From: Helicobacter jaachi
Lineage (GTDB): Bacteria; Campylobacterota; Campylobacteria; Campylobacterales; Helicobacteraceae
Direction: 5' to 3'
Assembly: GCF_000763135.2 (NCBI RefSeq)
Contig: NZ_JRPR02000003.1
Coordinates: 62,001 to 126,000, forward strand
Length of the DNA: 64,000 nucleotides
The position numbers were made by a program, and so were the translations under genes. The notes under the pieces were generated by a model, which was not told where the DNA came from, ran no database searches, and saw only the letters and a program-made list of their open reading frames with translations. How positions within the stretch are numbered: position 1 is the first letter of the stretch; the number at the start of each line of letters is the position of its first letter. Positions 19,478 through 27,698 of this stretch are shown piece by piece.

Positions 19478-20691
19478 TATTTAATGCCTTTTTGCTAGCC
19501 TTGCGGCAGATTAAGCGTAACTTTTTGCGCGCATTTCTTACTATGCTAGGTGTAATTATTGGCGTGGGTGCGGTGGTTGTGATGATTAGTTTAGGCAATG
19601 GCACAACTAAAATGATAAGCGATAGAATCTCTTCACTTGGGAGTAATTTGCTACTTGTTTTCCCCGCGCGCGCGATGAATCCTAGTGGAGCAAACTTGCG
19701 CCGTAATTTTAGTATGCAAGAAGTTCAAGAGCTGCAATCGCTTGTGCAAGAATATATACAAGCCATTGCGCCAATCTCCCAAAGCTCTGTTATGCTGCAA
19801 TATCAATCCCAAAACACCACCACTCAAGCTCAAGGCGTAAATCCTGCTTTTTTTGAAGTAACACAATGGGATACGAGCGAAGGCAGAAGCTTTGAGGCAA
19901 ATGAATACCGCGTGGGAAGTAATGTATGTATGATTGGCGAATCGGTGCGCAAAAATATTTTTAATGGTAAAAATCCGCTTGGGCAAAAAATACGCTTAAA
20001 TAATATTGTGTGCGAGTGTATTGGCGTTTTAGAATCTAAAGGGCAGGGCGGTATGGGTAATGACCAAGATGATGTGATTTTGCTCCCTGCTAAGGCTTAT
20101 TTGCGCTCTGTTGCAGGAAGTAACACACTTTTTTCTATTAATCGCCTTATGCTGCGCGCAAAAGATGGCGTAGATTCTGATGAGATTGTGCCAGCACTCA
20201 CTAAAGCCTTACGACAGGTGCGCAATGTGCGCAGTGGCGAGAAAGATTCTTTTGAGATTATGGATACAAAGCAAATTGCAGAAACGCTCACTTCCACGAC
20301 TAAAATGCTCACCGCCCTGCTTGGTATGATAGCGGGGGTAAGCTTGATTGTAGGAGGCATTGGCATTATGAATATTATGCTTGTCTCCGTTACAGAGCGC
20401 ACAAAAGAAATTGGCACGCGTATGGCAATTGGCGCACTGCAGAGCGAAGTGCTTATGCAATTTTTGATAGAATCTATCACGCTTAGTTCTTTAGGTGGCG
20501 TGCTTGGGATTATTTGGGCATTTTTTGCGTCACTTAGCTTAAGTAAATATATGGAAATACCTTTTATTTTTGATATTCCAACCGCAGTAATTGCGTTTTT
20601 ATTTTCTGCCTTTATTGGCGTGCTATTTGGCTATATCCCCGCCAAAAGAGCCTCAAAGCTTAATCCCATTGACGCTTTGCGCCACGAGTAG
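19474..20691 (+). CDS. macB: MacB-type ABC transporter permease
   Basis: 405 residues. One membrane helix at the N-terminus (RAFLTMLGVIIGVGAVVVMISLGNG), a large periplasmic MacB-PCD domain (about residues 45-250), then three helices in an FtsX domain, including the family motif VGGIGIMNIMLVSVTERTKEIGTRMAIGA. This is the mechanotransmission fold used by MacB to push substrates through TolC. Substrate cannot be deduced; peptides, toxins, lipoproteins or siderophores are all known for the class. Last gene of the tripartite operon. Confidence 0.92.
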   Translation: MIFNAFLLALRQIKRNFLRAFLTMLGVIIGVGAVVVMISLGNGTTKMISDRISSLGSNLLLVFPARAMNPSGANLRRNFSMQEVQELQSLVQEYIQAIAPISQSSVMLQYQSQNTTTQAQGVNPAFFEVTQWDTSEGRSFEANEYRVGSNVCMIGESVRKNIFNGKNPLGQKIRLNNIVCECIGVLESKGQGGMGNDQDDVILLPAKAYLRSVAGSNTLFSINRLMLRAKDGVDSDEIVPALTKALRQVRNVRSGEKDSFEIMDTKQIAETLTSTTKMLTALLGMIAGVSLIVGGIGIMNIMLVSVTERTKEIGTRMAIGALQSEVLMQFLIESITLSSLGGVLGIIWAFFASLSLSKYMEIPFIFDIPTAVIAFLFSAFIGVLFGYIPAKRASKLNPIDALRHE

Positions 20692-20783
20692 GGCAGAGTT
20701 ACTTTTATGATTATTATTTGCAAAATTACACATTAGCTACCCTTGAAATACCTCAAATTAATGGATTCTTAATGGCTTTGTGC

Positions 20784-20789
20784 TAGAAT
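20784..20789 (+). promoter_or_regulatory. Predicted extended -10 promoter of the pseudoazurin gene
   Basis: TGC-TAGAAT, an extended -10 element, 35 bases before the ATG. A start near 20796 gives a short leader with AAAGGAG. This separates the copper protein gene from the macB operon. Confidence 0.5.
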
Positions 20790-20823
20790 GCGTGGCTTTC
20801 AAATTTTACTTAAAGGAGACCCT

Positions 20824-21261
20824 ATGAAGAAAGTAATTCTAGGTTTGGCAGCTGGCGTATTGTGTTTGAGTTTGGCTCAAGCAAAAGACCATCAAGTAAA
20901 AATGCTCAATAAAAATGCAGATGGCACAATGACTTTTGAGCCACTACTTGTTAAGGCTGCCGTTGGCGATACAATCACTTTTATCCCTACAGATAAAGGA
21001 CATGATGCAAAAAGCACGCTTGTTCCTGATGGTGCGCAGCCATTCTCTGGCAAAATCAATGAGCAATTCACTTATAAGCTTGAAAAAGAGGGCGTATATG
21101 TGTATGTTTGCACACCTCACAGACCAATGAATATGTCTGGACTTGTGCAAGTAGGCAAGGCTGCAAATTTAGACAAAGCAAAAGAAGAAATTGAAAAGAT
21201 AGAATCTAAAGCCGTTACCAACAAAGGTAGACTAAAAAAAGCTGCTGAGGGCATCAAATAA
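20824..21261 (+). CDS. Pseudoazurin-type blue copper protein
   Basis: 145 residues with a Sec signal ending near Ala20 (LAQA). Type 1 copper ligands are visible: His60 (KGHDAK), Cys96 and His99 (VCTPH), Met104 (MNMSG). The spacing fits pseudoazurin/plastocyanin. The C-terminal charged helical tail (KAKEEIEKIESKAV and on) matches the two-helix end of pseudoazurins. Role: periplasmic electron carrier, probably to or from a cytochrome or reductase. AAAGGAG before ATG at 20824; the frame is open further up but without a start signal. Transcribed alone. Confidence 0.9.
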   Translation: MKKVILGLAAGVLCLSLAQAKDHQVKMLNKNADGTMTFEPLLVKAAVGDTITFIPTDKGHDAKSTLVPDGAQPFSGKINEQFTYKLEKEGVYVYVCTPHRPMNMSGLVQVGKAANLDKAKEEIEKIESKAVTNKGRLKKAAEGIK

Positions 21262-21272
21262 TCCTAGCAAAA

Positions 21273-21315
21273 GCGAGAAGCCTGTAAGAGAAGTCTCACA
21301 AAGCGGCTTTCTCGC
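21273..21315 (+). terminator. Hairpin downstream of pseudoazurin gene
   Basis: GCGAGAAGCC pairs with GGCTTTCTCGC with one bulged T, enclosing a 22-base loop that itself contains a small GAGA/TCTC stem. T-rich sequence follows after about 20 bases. It lies 12 bases after the stop, so it may act as a terminator or an mRNA 3' stabiliser, and it separates this gene from the convergent cmoA gene. Confidence 0.45.
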
Positions 21316-21357
21316 GCCCCACTTTACTCTCTTAATTTTTTCCCATTTTATTTAGCT

Positions 21358-22089
21358 TTATTTTTTGGCGATAATTGTCCCAAAATTCACCCATTTAAAT
21401 AGCACCTCTACACCGACAAATCCCACATTTTTAAGTAAATTGATATTTTCCTCCAAACTAAAAGGCACAAGGACATTTTCTAATGCCTCACGCTTTTTGC
21501 TAATTTCCCCCTGCGTGTATCCTTGCTGCATTTTATAGCGCAAATAGCGCTCTATCATTTGCCTATCAAGGATTCTATGATGAGAAGTCATTTTCTCGCT
21601 TAAAAAGAAAACCCCTCCAACATCAAGCGCATTATATATGTTTTGCAAAAGCGCCTGCCTTTGCATAGGGCGTATAAATTGCAAAATATAGCTTGCTATC
21701 ACGCACGAACAGGGCAAGAACTCATAGGCTAAAATATCTTTATGTATAAAAGTAATCTCCGCCCCATAAGCCTTAGCCTTAAGATTTGCCCTATCAATCA
21801 TCGCCCTAGAATTATCAATGCCTATAAACTCTGCATATCCCGACATTGCCTGCCAAAGGGCTAAAAGTGTCGTGCCAGTGGAGCTGCCCAAATCATAAAT
21901 AAGCGCTTTTTGTGAGCCTTGCACGCTAGCATTATCACATATATTCATTTTGCAAAAATCCACAATTAAGCCCACAACCTCCTTATAATGCGGCACAGAG
22001 CGTTCGAGCATATCATCAAACACGCTTGCTACTTGCTCATCAAATTCAAATTGCTTGCCAATATCTTGCATAAAAATTTCATCTCTCAT
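21358..22089 (-). CDS. cmoA: Carboxy-S-adenosyl-L-methionine synthase
   Basis: 243 residues. The N-terminal FEFDEQVASVFDDMLERSVPHY is diagnostic for CmoA, followed by SAM motif I (IYDLGSSTGTTL, about residue 68) and FIRPMQRQALLQNIY. CmoA makes carboxy-SAM from SAM and prephenate, which CmoB uses to form 5-oxyacetyluridine at the tRNA wobble position. CmoB is not in this window. Last gene of a minus-strand run after thiG and nnrDE. Confidence 0.92.
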   Translation of the reverse strand: MRDEIFMQDIGKQFEFDEQVASVFDDMLERSVPHYKEVVGLIVDFCKMNICDNASVQGSQKALIYDLGSSTGTTLLALWQAMSGYAEFIGIDNSRAMIDRANLKAKAYGAEITFIHKDILAYEFLPCSCVIASYILQFIRPMQRQALLQNIYNALDVGGVFFLSEKMTSHHRILDRQMIERYLRYKMQQGYTQGEISKKREALENVLVPFSLEENINLLKNVGFVGVEVLFKWVNFGTIIAKK

Positions 22090-22125
22090 TGTTGTCCTTA
22101 ACCCTCACTTTTTAGGCGCTAAGCA

Positions 22126-22908
22126 TTATTGCAGCTTTGCTAACCCATCAAGTGGCGAGCTAGCACTCGCGTAGGCTTTGCGCGGTATGCGCCCAGCCAG
22201 ATAGCTAAGCCTGCCTGCTTTTACAGCATATTTCATCGCTTCAGCCATCATTATAGGATTTTGCGCCTGTGCAATAGCAGTATTTGTAAGCACACCATCG
22301 GCTCCTAGCTCCATGGCAATGCTTGCATCACTTGCGCACCCCACGCCTGCATCGACAATAAGCGGCACTTTAATAGCCTCTTTGATAAAGGCAATATTAT
22401 AGCGATTTTGGATTCCAAGCCCCGAACCAATAGGCGCAGCCAAAGGCATAACAGCGCTCGCTCCTGCATCTTCTAGTCGTTTTGCCATAATGGGGTCATC
22501 ATTTGTATAAGCCAGCACACAAAATCCCTCTTTTGCCAGAATCTGCGTAGCCTCTAGCGTTTCAACGATGTCAGGATAGAGCGTTTTTTGCGTATCGCCA
22601 ATGATTTCAAGTTTAATAAAACTAATGCCCGTAGCCTCCCTAACGAGCCTAAAAAGCGTGATTGCCTCCTTTGCATTCACGCACCCTGCGGAATTTGGCA
22701 AAAATTGAATATTAGTATCCCTAAAAGTCTCAAGCAAATTTTCGCTCTTATTATCCATAATATTCACACGCCTTACGGCCACGGTGATGATTTGCGCCCC
22801 GCTTGCTAATGTCGCTTCTTTAGTAGTGGCAAAATCGCTATATTTGCCGCTACCCACAATAAGGCGAGATGAAAAAGTGTGAGAGCCAATCTGCAATAAA
22901 TCATTCAT
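22126..22908 (-). CDS. thiG: Thiazole synthase
   Basis: 260 residues, TIM-barrel enzyme building the thiazole phosphate of thiamine from deoxyxylulose phosphate, dehydroglycine and ThiS thiocarboxylate. Clear motifs: [41 protein letters not shown] and [30 protein letters not shown]. Starts ten bases after nnrDE. ThiE, which joins thiazole and pyrimidine, is encoded at 50.6-51.2 kb in this window; ThiS, ThiF and ThiH are not seen. Confidence 0.96.
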   Translation of the reverse strand: MNDLLQIGSHTFSSRLIVGSGKYSDFATTKEATLASGAQIITVAVRRVNIMDNKSENLLETFRDTNIQFLPNSAGCVNAKEAITLFRLVREATGISFIKLEIIGDTQKTLYPDIVETLEATQILAKEGFCVLAYTNDDPIMAKRLEDAGASAVMPLAAPIGSGLGIQNRYNIAFIKEAIKVPLIVDAGVGCASDASIAMELGADGVLTNTAIAQAQNPIMMAEAMKYAVKAGRLSYLAGRIPRKAYASASSPLDGLAKLQ

Positions 22909-22918
22909 TTTTTATCCT

Positions 22919-24319
22919 TTATAAATTATCAAGTGTCTCAATAAGCCTACTTGGCGTAAATGCGTAATCTGCAATGCGCTCACTTAGCTTTTTTGCCGCT
23001 ATAGTATGAGCGAGCGAGCCTTGCAGAGCAGCCTCAAGTGGTGCATAGCCTTGAGCCAACAGCGCACCAATAAGTCCGCTTAGCACATCACCACTCCCAC
23101 CTTTTGAAAGCGCATTTGTGCCAAGCGGATTAATATACACCGCTTGAGCCTGCGCAATAAACACATTTGCACCTTTAAGCAAAAGCGTAACGCGCGGATA
23201 TTTTTGCGTAAAATTAAGCATAGAATCTAGCCTTTTATGCGCCTCATAATCGCCAAGCCCACAGATTCTAAGTAGTGATGCAAACTCCTTTGGGTGGGGT
23301 GTGAGAATGACATTTTGAGAATCTAGCCTTTGATTAAGGCTATCAAGGAAAGTTTTTATCATGGGTGAGTGAAATACATCTGCATCAAGCACGCAAGGCA
23401 GCGCACTATCAAGCAAAGATTCTAAAACTAAACTAGCCCTCTCCACTCCTAAGCCCATACCAAGCGCAATGGCTGTGGCATTATGTGGGATAGAATCTAC
23501 GCATATTAAATCCATAGGAATACACATATCCTGCTTGCCTACAATGCTCACAAGCCCAGCCCCAAAATGTAGCGCCGCACTCGCACTTAATATACTTGCT
23601 CCACTTTTCTCCCCAGCAAACACCGCCAAATGCCCAAAGTCGCCTTTATGCGTATTTTGCTGCGTGCGTTTGGGCAGGGACAAGTCAGATTCTGTAAGCA
23701 TTTTAATATTTGAGCTTACTTCATAATGATGTTGAGATAACCCAAGCTTGCCAATGTGTAGCCTGCCGACATAATCCTTTACCCTATCTTCAAGGCACAC
23801 AAGGCTTATAGCACCCATACAAAGCGTGTGATGTGCCTTAAAAATATAGCCCTCATTATGCACACTTAGACCGCTTGGCACATCGCAGGCTATGCAAATG
23901 CGCGCGCTTTTTTCTGCCAGAGCAAGTATGTCGCTTATATCGCGCTCTAGCTCACCTTTTAGCCCACTTCCTACCACGCAATCCACCACCACATCGCAAG
24001 GCAAAATTTTTTTAATAAATTTCACTTCACACAGCTGTGCGCGCTCACAAGCCTGCACGCACAAGGGCGATTTTGGCTCTTTGGCTTGATAGATTCTCAC
24101 ATGATATTCCCCACTTAGGCGTCTAGCAAGCGTGTAGCCGTCCGCGCCATTATCTCCACTCCCGCACATAATAGTAATCACGCTGCCTTTATGCGTGAGC
24201 GTATTAATTAGCGATTCTAACGCGCAAGCGGCATTTTCAAGCAAAATTTCTGCGCTTAAATGATACTTTTCACAAGCCCTCTTGTCCAAAAATGCCGTGC
24301 TATGATATACATTTTGCAT
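22919..24319 (-). CDS. nnrDE: Bifunctional NAD(P)H-hydrate epimerase / ADP-dependent dehydratase
   Basis: 466 residues, metabolite-repair enzyme restoring hydrated NADH and NADPH. The N-terminal YjeF_N epimerase domain (about 1-200) has MCGSGDNGADGYTLAR and VVDCVVGSGLKGE. The C-terminal dehydratase domain (about 215-466) has GDFGHLAVFAGEKSGA, an ILTPHPKEF segment and the catalytic GTNALSKGGSGDVLSG. Both halves look intact. Two bases separate its ATG from the stop of the biotin carboxylase gene, so they are in one operon. Confidence 0.94.
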   Translation of the reverse strand: MQNVYHSTAFLDKRACEKYHLSAEILLENAACALESLINTLTHKGSVITIMCGSGDNGADGYTLARRLSGEYHVRIYQAKEPKSPLCVQACERAQLCEVKFIKKILPCDVVVDCVVGSGLKGELERDISDILALAEKSARICIACDVPSGLSVHNEGYIFKAHHTLCMGAISLVCLEDRVKDYVGRLHIGKLGLSQHHYEVSSNIKMLTESDLSLPKRTQQNTHKGDFGHLAVFAGEKSGASILSASAALHFGAGLVSIVGKQDMCIPMDLICVDSIPHNATAIALGMGLGVERASLVLESLLDSALPCVLDADVFHSPMIKTFLDSLNQRLDSQNVILTPHPKEFASLLRICGLGDYEAHKRLDSMLNFTQKYPRVTLLLKGANVFIAQAQAVYINPLGTNALSKGGSGDVLSGLIGALLAQGYAPLEAALQGSLAHTIAAKKLSERIADYAFTPSRLIETLDNL

Positions 24320-24321
24320 AA

Positions 24322-25746
24322 TTACGCTCCATATCGCGCGCTAAGGGCTGCTACAATTACGCTTACTACATCATCTTGGGGCTTGCTTTGAGGAGAGGGT
24401 ATAAGCTTTGCAAACTTAGTTTCAATATATGAGGTATCAAAATGCCCATTTTTAAAATCCCTATCATTGCAAATATTAAGCAAAAATGGAATGGTAGTTT
24501 TCACGCCCTTAATGGTGAATTCACTTAGAGCGCGCGCGAGTTTATTGACTGCTAAATTATAGCTTGAAGCGCGCACAATGAGCTTTGCTACCATAGAATC
24601 ATAAAAAGGAGGTATCACATAGTCCTTATAAATGCAGCTATCCACACGCACAAAAGGTCCTAGTGCTGGATAATACGCACTAATCTTGCCCGGATTTGGC
24701 ACAAAGTCATTTGCCACATCTTCAGCATTAATCCTTGCCTCAATCGCATAGCCCTGCGCGTGTATGTCATGCTGTCCTAATTCTAAAATCTCGCCCTGTG
24801 CAATACGAATTTGCCGCCCTATTAAATCATATCCTGTAATTTCCTCCGTAACGCCATGTTCAACCTGTATGCGCGTATTCATCTCCATAAAATAAAAATT
24901 GCTATCCTCATCAAGTAAAAATTCCACCGTTCCAGCATTAGTATATCCTGCAGCCTTTGCAGCAGCCACTGCAGTAGCGCCCATTCTGCGGCGTAAATCA
25001 TCGCTTATAAAGGGGCTTGGTGCAATTTCAATAAGCTTTTGATGTCGCCGCTGTATGGAGCAATCCCGCTCTAAGAGATGAATGACATTGCCATAATTAT
25101 CTGCCAAAATTTGAAATTCAATATGGCGCGGATTAAGAATGTATTTTTCCATAAACACATCATCATTTTTAAAAAACGCCATAGCTTCGCGCTTGCAGGC
25201 GTTAAAAGATTCTATTAAATCTGCTTCTTTTTCTACCACGCGTATGCCGCGCCCACCGCCTCCGCTACTTGCTTTTAAAATAATGGGATAGCCTATTTTT
25301 TGCGCTAGTTTGGCTATCTCATTAGTGGAGTATTGATTAAGCGGCTGTGTGCCGGGCACGATAGGAATGCCATTTTTTTGCATAATCTCGCGTGCAGCAT
25401 TTTTATCGCCCATTTTGGCAATGGTGAGCGCATCAGGTCCTATCCAAGTAATGCCCGCCTCTTGCACCTTTTTGGCAAAAGCGGCATTTTCGCTTAAAAA
25501 TCCATACCCGGGGTGAATAGCATCAGCTTCAGCCTTAAGCGCTGTCTCTACAATCAAATCTGCATCAAGATAGCCTTTGAGCGGGTCATCGCTAATCTCA
25601 TAAGATTCATCAGCCATTTTCACATGCAGGCAATCTCTATCTGCCCTTGCATATATGGCTACACTTTTGATGTGCAAATCCCTGCACGCACGGATAATAC
25701 GCACGGCAATTTCGCCGCGATTAGCAATGAGAATCTTATGAAACAT
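24322..25746 (-). CDS. Biotin carboxylase subunit (PycA/2-oxoacid carboxylase-like or AccC)
   Basis: 474 residues, ATP-grasp biotin carboxylase: RGEIAVRIIRACRDLH, the GGGGRG loop, ERDCSIQRRHQKLIE, MNTRIQVEHGVTEEITG. The opening (IKSVAIYARADRDCLHVKMADESYEI, then DPLKGYLD) looks more like the A subunit of two-part pyruvate (or 2-oxoglutarate) carboxylases, as in Campylobacter PycA, than like the H. pylori AccC I remember, and it is longer (AccC about 445-455). No biotin-carrier or carboxyltransferase subunit is adjacent. The general reaction, carboxylating biotin with bicarbonate and ATP, is firm; the final acceptor is not. Confidence 0.88.
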   Translation of the reverse strand: MFHKILIANRGEIAVRIIRACRDLHIKSVAIYARADRDCLHVKMADESYEISDDPLKGYLDADLIVETALKAEADAIHPGYGFLSENAAFAKKVQEAGITWIGPDALTIAKMGDKNAAREIMQKNGIPIVPGTQPLNQYSTNEIAKLAQKIGYPIILKASSGGGGRGIRVVEKEADLIESFNACKREAMAFFKNDDVFMEKYILNPRHIEFQILADNYGNVIHLLERDCSIQRRHQKLIEIAPSPFISDDLRRRMGATAVAAAKAAGYTNAGTVEFLLDEDSNFYFMEMNTRIQVEHGVTEEITGYDLIGRQIRIAQGEILELGQHDIHAQGYAIEARINAEDVANDFVPNPGKISAYYPALGPFVRVDSCIYKDYVIPPFYDSMVAKLIVRASSYNLAVNKLARALSEFTIKGVKTTIPFLLNICNDRDFKNGHFDTSYIETKFAKLIPSPQSKPQDDVVSVIVAALSARYGA

Positions 25747-25780
25747 AACGCGTCCTTTGTGTAAATAGGCTTATGAGTAA

Positions 25781-25950
25781 GGCTAGATTCTGTAAATTAT
25801 AGAATCTAGCCTTAAAAAACAAGTTGATAGATGCTTAAAGCATCTATAACTTTATACTTCGAGGGCTAATGTGGGCTTTGCCTACATTTGTAAAATGCGC
25901 GTGGCCTTTGTGTGAGCAAAAGCAACAGCGCGGGAATATAGAATCTAGCC
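25781..25950 (+). repeat. Dispersed intergenic repeat, full copy B, with flanking hairpin
   Basis: Full copy at 25798-25950, about 150 bases, bounded at both ends by TATAGAATCTAGCC. Internal landmarks shared with 11892-12040: AAAAAACAAGTTGATAGATGC, AACTTTATACTT, GTGGGCTTTGCC, AAATGCGCG and GCAACAGCGCGGGAATATAG. GATAGATGC and GCATCTAT fold back, framed by AAGTT/AACTT. GGCTAGATTCT at 25781-25791 pairs with AGAATCTAGCC at 25801-25811, a perfect 11-bp stem. It fills the space between the biotin carboxylase gene and ppa and may terminate ppa transcription. Confidence 0.75.
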
Positions 25951-26466
25951 ATTATAAGCTTTAATAGATTTATCCAAAATCGCTTGTGCAGCGGCTTTAT
26001 CTTTGTATTCTTTTACCTTTACCCATTTGTTTGGCTCTAAAGTTTTGTAAGTTTCAAAGAAATTTTTAATTCTATCAAGCGTAATTTGTGGCAAATCCTG
26101 CAAAGATTGAATATTATCAAAACTAGGGTCAATCTTTGAAATAGGCACGGCGATGAGCTTTTCGTCCATTCCGCTTTCATCTTCCATAATAAGCACGCCA
26201 ATAAGCCTTGATTTTATCATCGCGCCTGCTTGCAGCGGATAAGGATTAAGCACAAGCACATCAACAGGGTCGCCATCATCTGCTAAAGTATTTGGGACAA
26301 AGCCATAGTTTGCTGGATAAAACATCGCGCTATACATCACTCTATCCACCACGACTAAGCCGCTATCTTTATCAACTTCATATTTGATATTTGAGCCATA
26401 AGGGATTTCAATGATGACATTAATTTTATCGGGATTTTCGCCAACAGGGACTTTTGAGAGATTCAT
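25945..26466 (-). CDS. ppa: Inorganic pyrophosphatase
   Basis: 173 residues, soluble family I pyrophosphatase. EIPYGSNIKYEVDKDSG, FYPANYGFVPNTLADDGDPVDVLVL contains the metal-binding Asp cluster (DGDPVDV), and KVKEYKDKAAAQ closes the domain. Hydrolyses PPi from biosynthesis, driving polymerisation reactions. ATG with AAGGAG seven bases upstream. Its last residues (SIKAYNG) run into repeat copy B. Preceded by its own extended -10 promoter. Confidence 0.97.
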   Translation of the reverse strand: MNLSKVPVGENPDKINVIIEIPYGSNIKYEVDKDSGLVVVDRVMYSAMFYPANYGFVPNTLADDGDPVDVLVLNPYPLQAGAMIKSRLIGVLIMEDESGMDEKLIAVPISKIDPSFDNIQSLQDLPQITLDRIKNFFETYKTLEPNKWVKVKEYKDKAAAQAILDKSIKAYNG

Positions 26467-26496
26467 ATTTGCTCCTTAACAATGTATTACGCTAAG

Positions 26497-26502
26497 ATTA
26501 TA
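26497..26502 (-). promoter_or_regulatory. Predicted extended -10 promoter of ppa
   Basis: Read on the minus strand as TGC-TATAAT, an extended -10 about 30 bases before the ppa ATG and about 35 bases after the tmRNA 3' end. A ppa transcript starting near 26490 would have a short leader. Confidence 0.5.
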
Positions 26503-26535
26503 GCAGGTTTTGATGATAGAATGTTAATTTGGAGT

Positions 26536-26899
26536 TGGTGGAGCTGTGGGGAGTTGAACCCCAGTCCAAAAATGAGAGCTTCTTAGGCTTCTACATGTTT
26601 AGTAGGCATTAACATCTTTTTATGGCTATCTCAATACCCCAAAGATAATCCATAAGCAGCCTTTTGTCTTTTCTCCCTGCCCAAGGCGGTGCAAGGAGAG
26701 CATCTAGCTCAAATGACGACTTTAGAATCTAGCTAGCATTAAAACTAAAGTCGGCTCCAAAAAGCGATAAACCTACGCTACTCTTGCGTAGGCTGGAGCG
26801 TAATTTGCGTTGTTTGCGTTTATAAATGTAGCAGTTTTAGAGCGTGCTAGCTCACATGCACCTAAGCCTCTTCACTCCTGTCGAAAGCCAATCAGCCCC
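26536..26899 (-). ncRNA. ssrA: Transfer-messenger RNA (tmRNA)
   Basis: 364 bases. The 5' end GGGGCTG pairs with CAGCTCC next to the encoded CCA at the 3' end (seven pairs, one G-U). A T-arm TGGGG-TTCAACT-CCCCA precedes it. The tag frame at 26817-26773 starts GCA and ends TAG, encoding ANNANYAPAYARVA, clearly related to the H. pylori tag (VNNTDYAPAYAKAA). TGATTGGCTTTCGACAGG follows the 5' end, as in other tmRNAs. Rescues stalled ribosomes with SmpB, which is not encoded here. No classical terminator was evident after the 3' end. Confidence 0.95.
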
Positions 26900-26903
26900 G
26901 CTT

Positions 26904-26980
26904 TAGATTCTATTCCGCACTATTGCTTTTTATAAAAAGCCGCGCGCTCTTACCAAATGAAAGCCCATAAGGATAGAATC
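26904..26980 (-). repeat. Partial repeat copy E at the tmRNA upstream region
   Basis: On the minus strand this is the 3' half of the dispersed repeat: GGGCTTTCATTTGGTAAGAGC, CGCGCGGC, a GCTTTTTATAAAAAGC hairpin, then AATAGTGCGGAATAGAATCTA. It ends five bases before the first base of tmRNA. TAGAAT inside the terminal TAGAATCTA lies at the right distance to be a -10 box for ssrA, but tmRNA 5' ends are normally made by processing, so this is tentative. Confidence 0.6.
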
Positions 26981-26993
26981 TAAGAGGCGCGGA

Positions 26994-27653
26994 TTATAGC
27001 CTTTTTTGCCGCTTTTTGTCAATCCACATACACAAACTTATCATACAATAACTCCCCACAAAACCCCAAATCCCCCCAAAAACCACTTGAATAATCGTAT
27101 GCCAATCACCCATGACACGCGCGCAAGCCACTAACGCAGCCAAAACAAATGTAAATAAACCCCATTTCACACTCACATATCGAAACGCAAACGCAGAGGC
27201 GATAAACGCAGAGGTCGTATGCCCACTTGGGAAGCCATTAAATGCGCCATTAATGGGGCGCTGCGCAAAAGTAGCTAAAAGCTCTATATCAACTATATGC
27301 GCATAATAATTAGCCACATACACGCAAGCGAGCTTTATTGCATAAGCCACACCTAGCACTACAATGCTTGTTATCACAAGATACAAAAGCGGCGTATATC
27401 GCCTCTGCACGAGCCATGCCACGCCAAAGGCTAAAGGCATATATCTAAACACATCGCCATATAGCTCCACATCATACAGCCACAGCGCAAGTGCGCACAC
27501 TCCCACCAATAATCGAATTTTATCCTCCATTTGGGATTTTATAGAATCTGCGCTAGATTCTGTAGCATTTATAGAATCTAGCTTTGTAGATTCTATATTT
27601 GTAGATTCTGTAAAAGACTTCTGTTTATCATTGCTCCCATTTTTATCATTCAT
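26994..27653 (-). CDS. PAP2-superfamily membrane phosphatase-like protein
   Basis: 219 residues from the ATG at 27653, chosen because GGAG is six bases upstream; an ATG four codons earlier lacks one. Several membrane helices. PAP2 motif 2 PSGHTTSAF and motif 3 His (GDWHTIIQVVFG) are present, but motif 3 has Ala for the usual Ser before Arg and Gln where Asp is usual, and motif 1 is weak (FAQRP). Possible lipid phosphatase or lipid A-type phosphatase, with activity uncertain. The first 40 residues are Ser/Lys-rich, encoded by a run of AGATTCT/AGAATCT motifs. Confidence 0.75.
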   Translation of the reverse strand: MNDKNGSNDKQKSFTESTNIESTKLDSINATESSADSIKSQMEDKIRLLVGVCALALWLYDVELYGDVFRYMPLAFGVAWLVQRRYTPLLYLVITSIVVLGVAYAIKLACVYVANYYAHIVDIELLATFAQRPINGAFNGFPSGHTTSAFIASAFAFRYVSVKWGLFTFVLAALVACARVMGDWHTIIQVVFGGIWGFVGSYCMISLCMWIDKKRQKRL

Positions 27654-27698
27654 ACATCGCTCCATACATTAAAGTGCGCGCATTCTAGCATAAAAATA

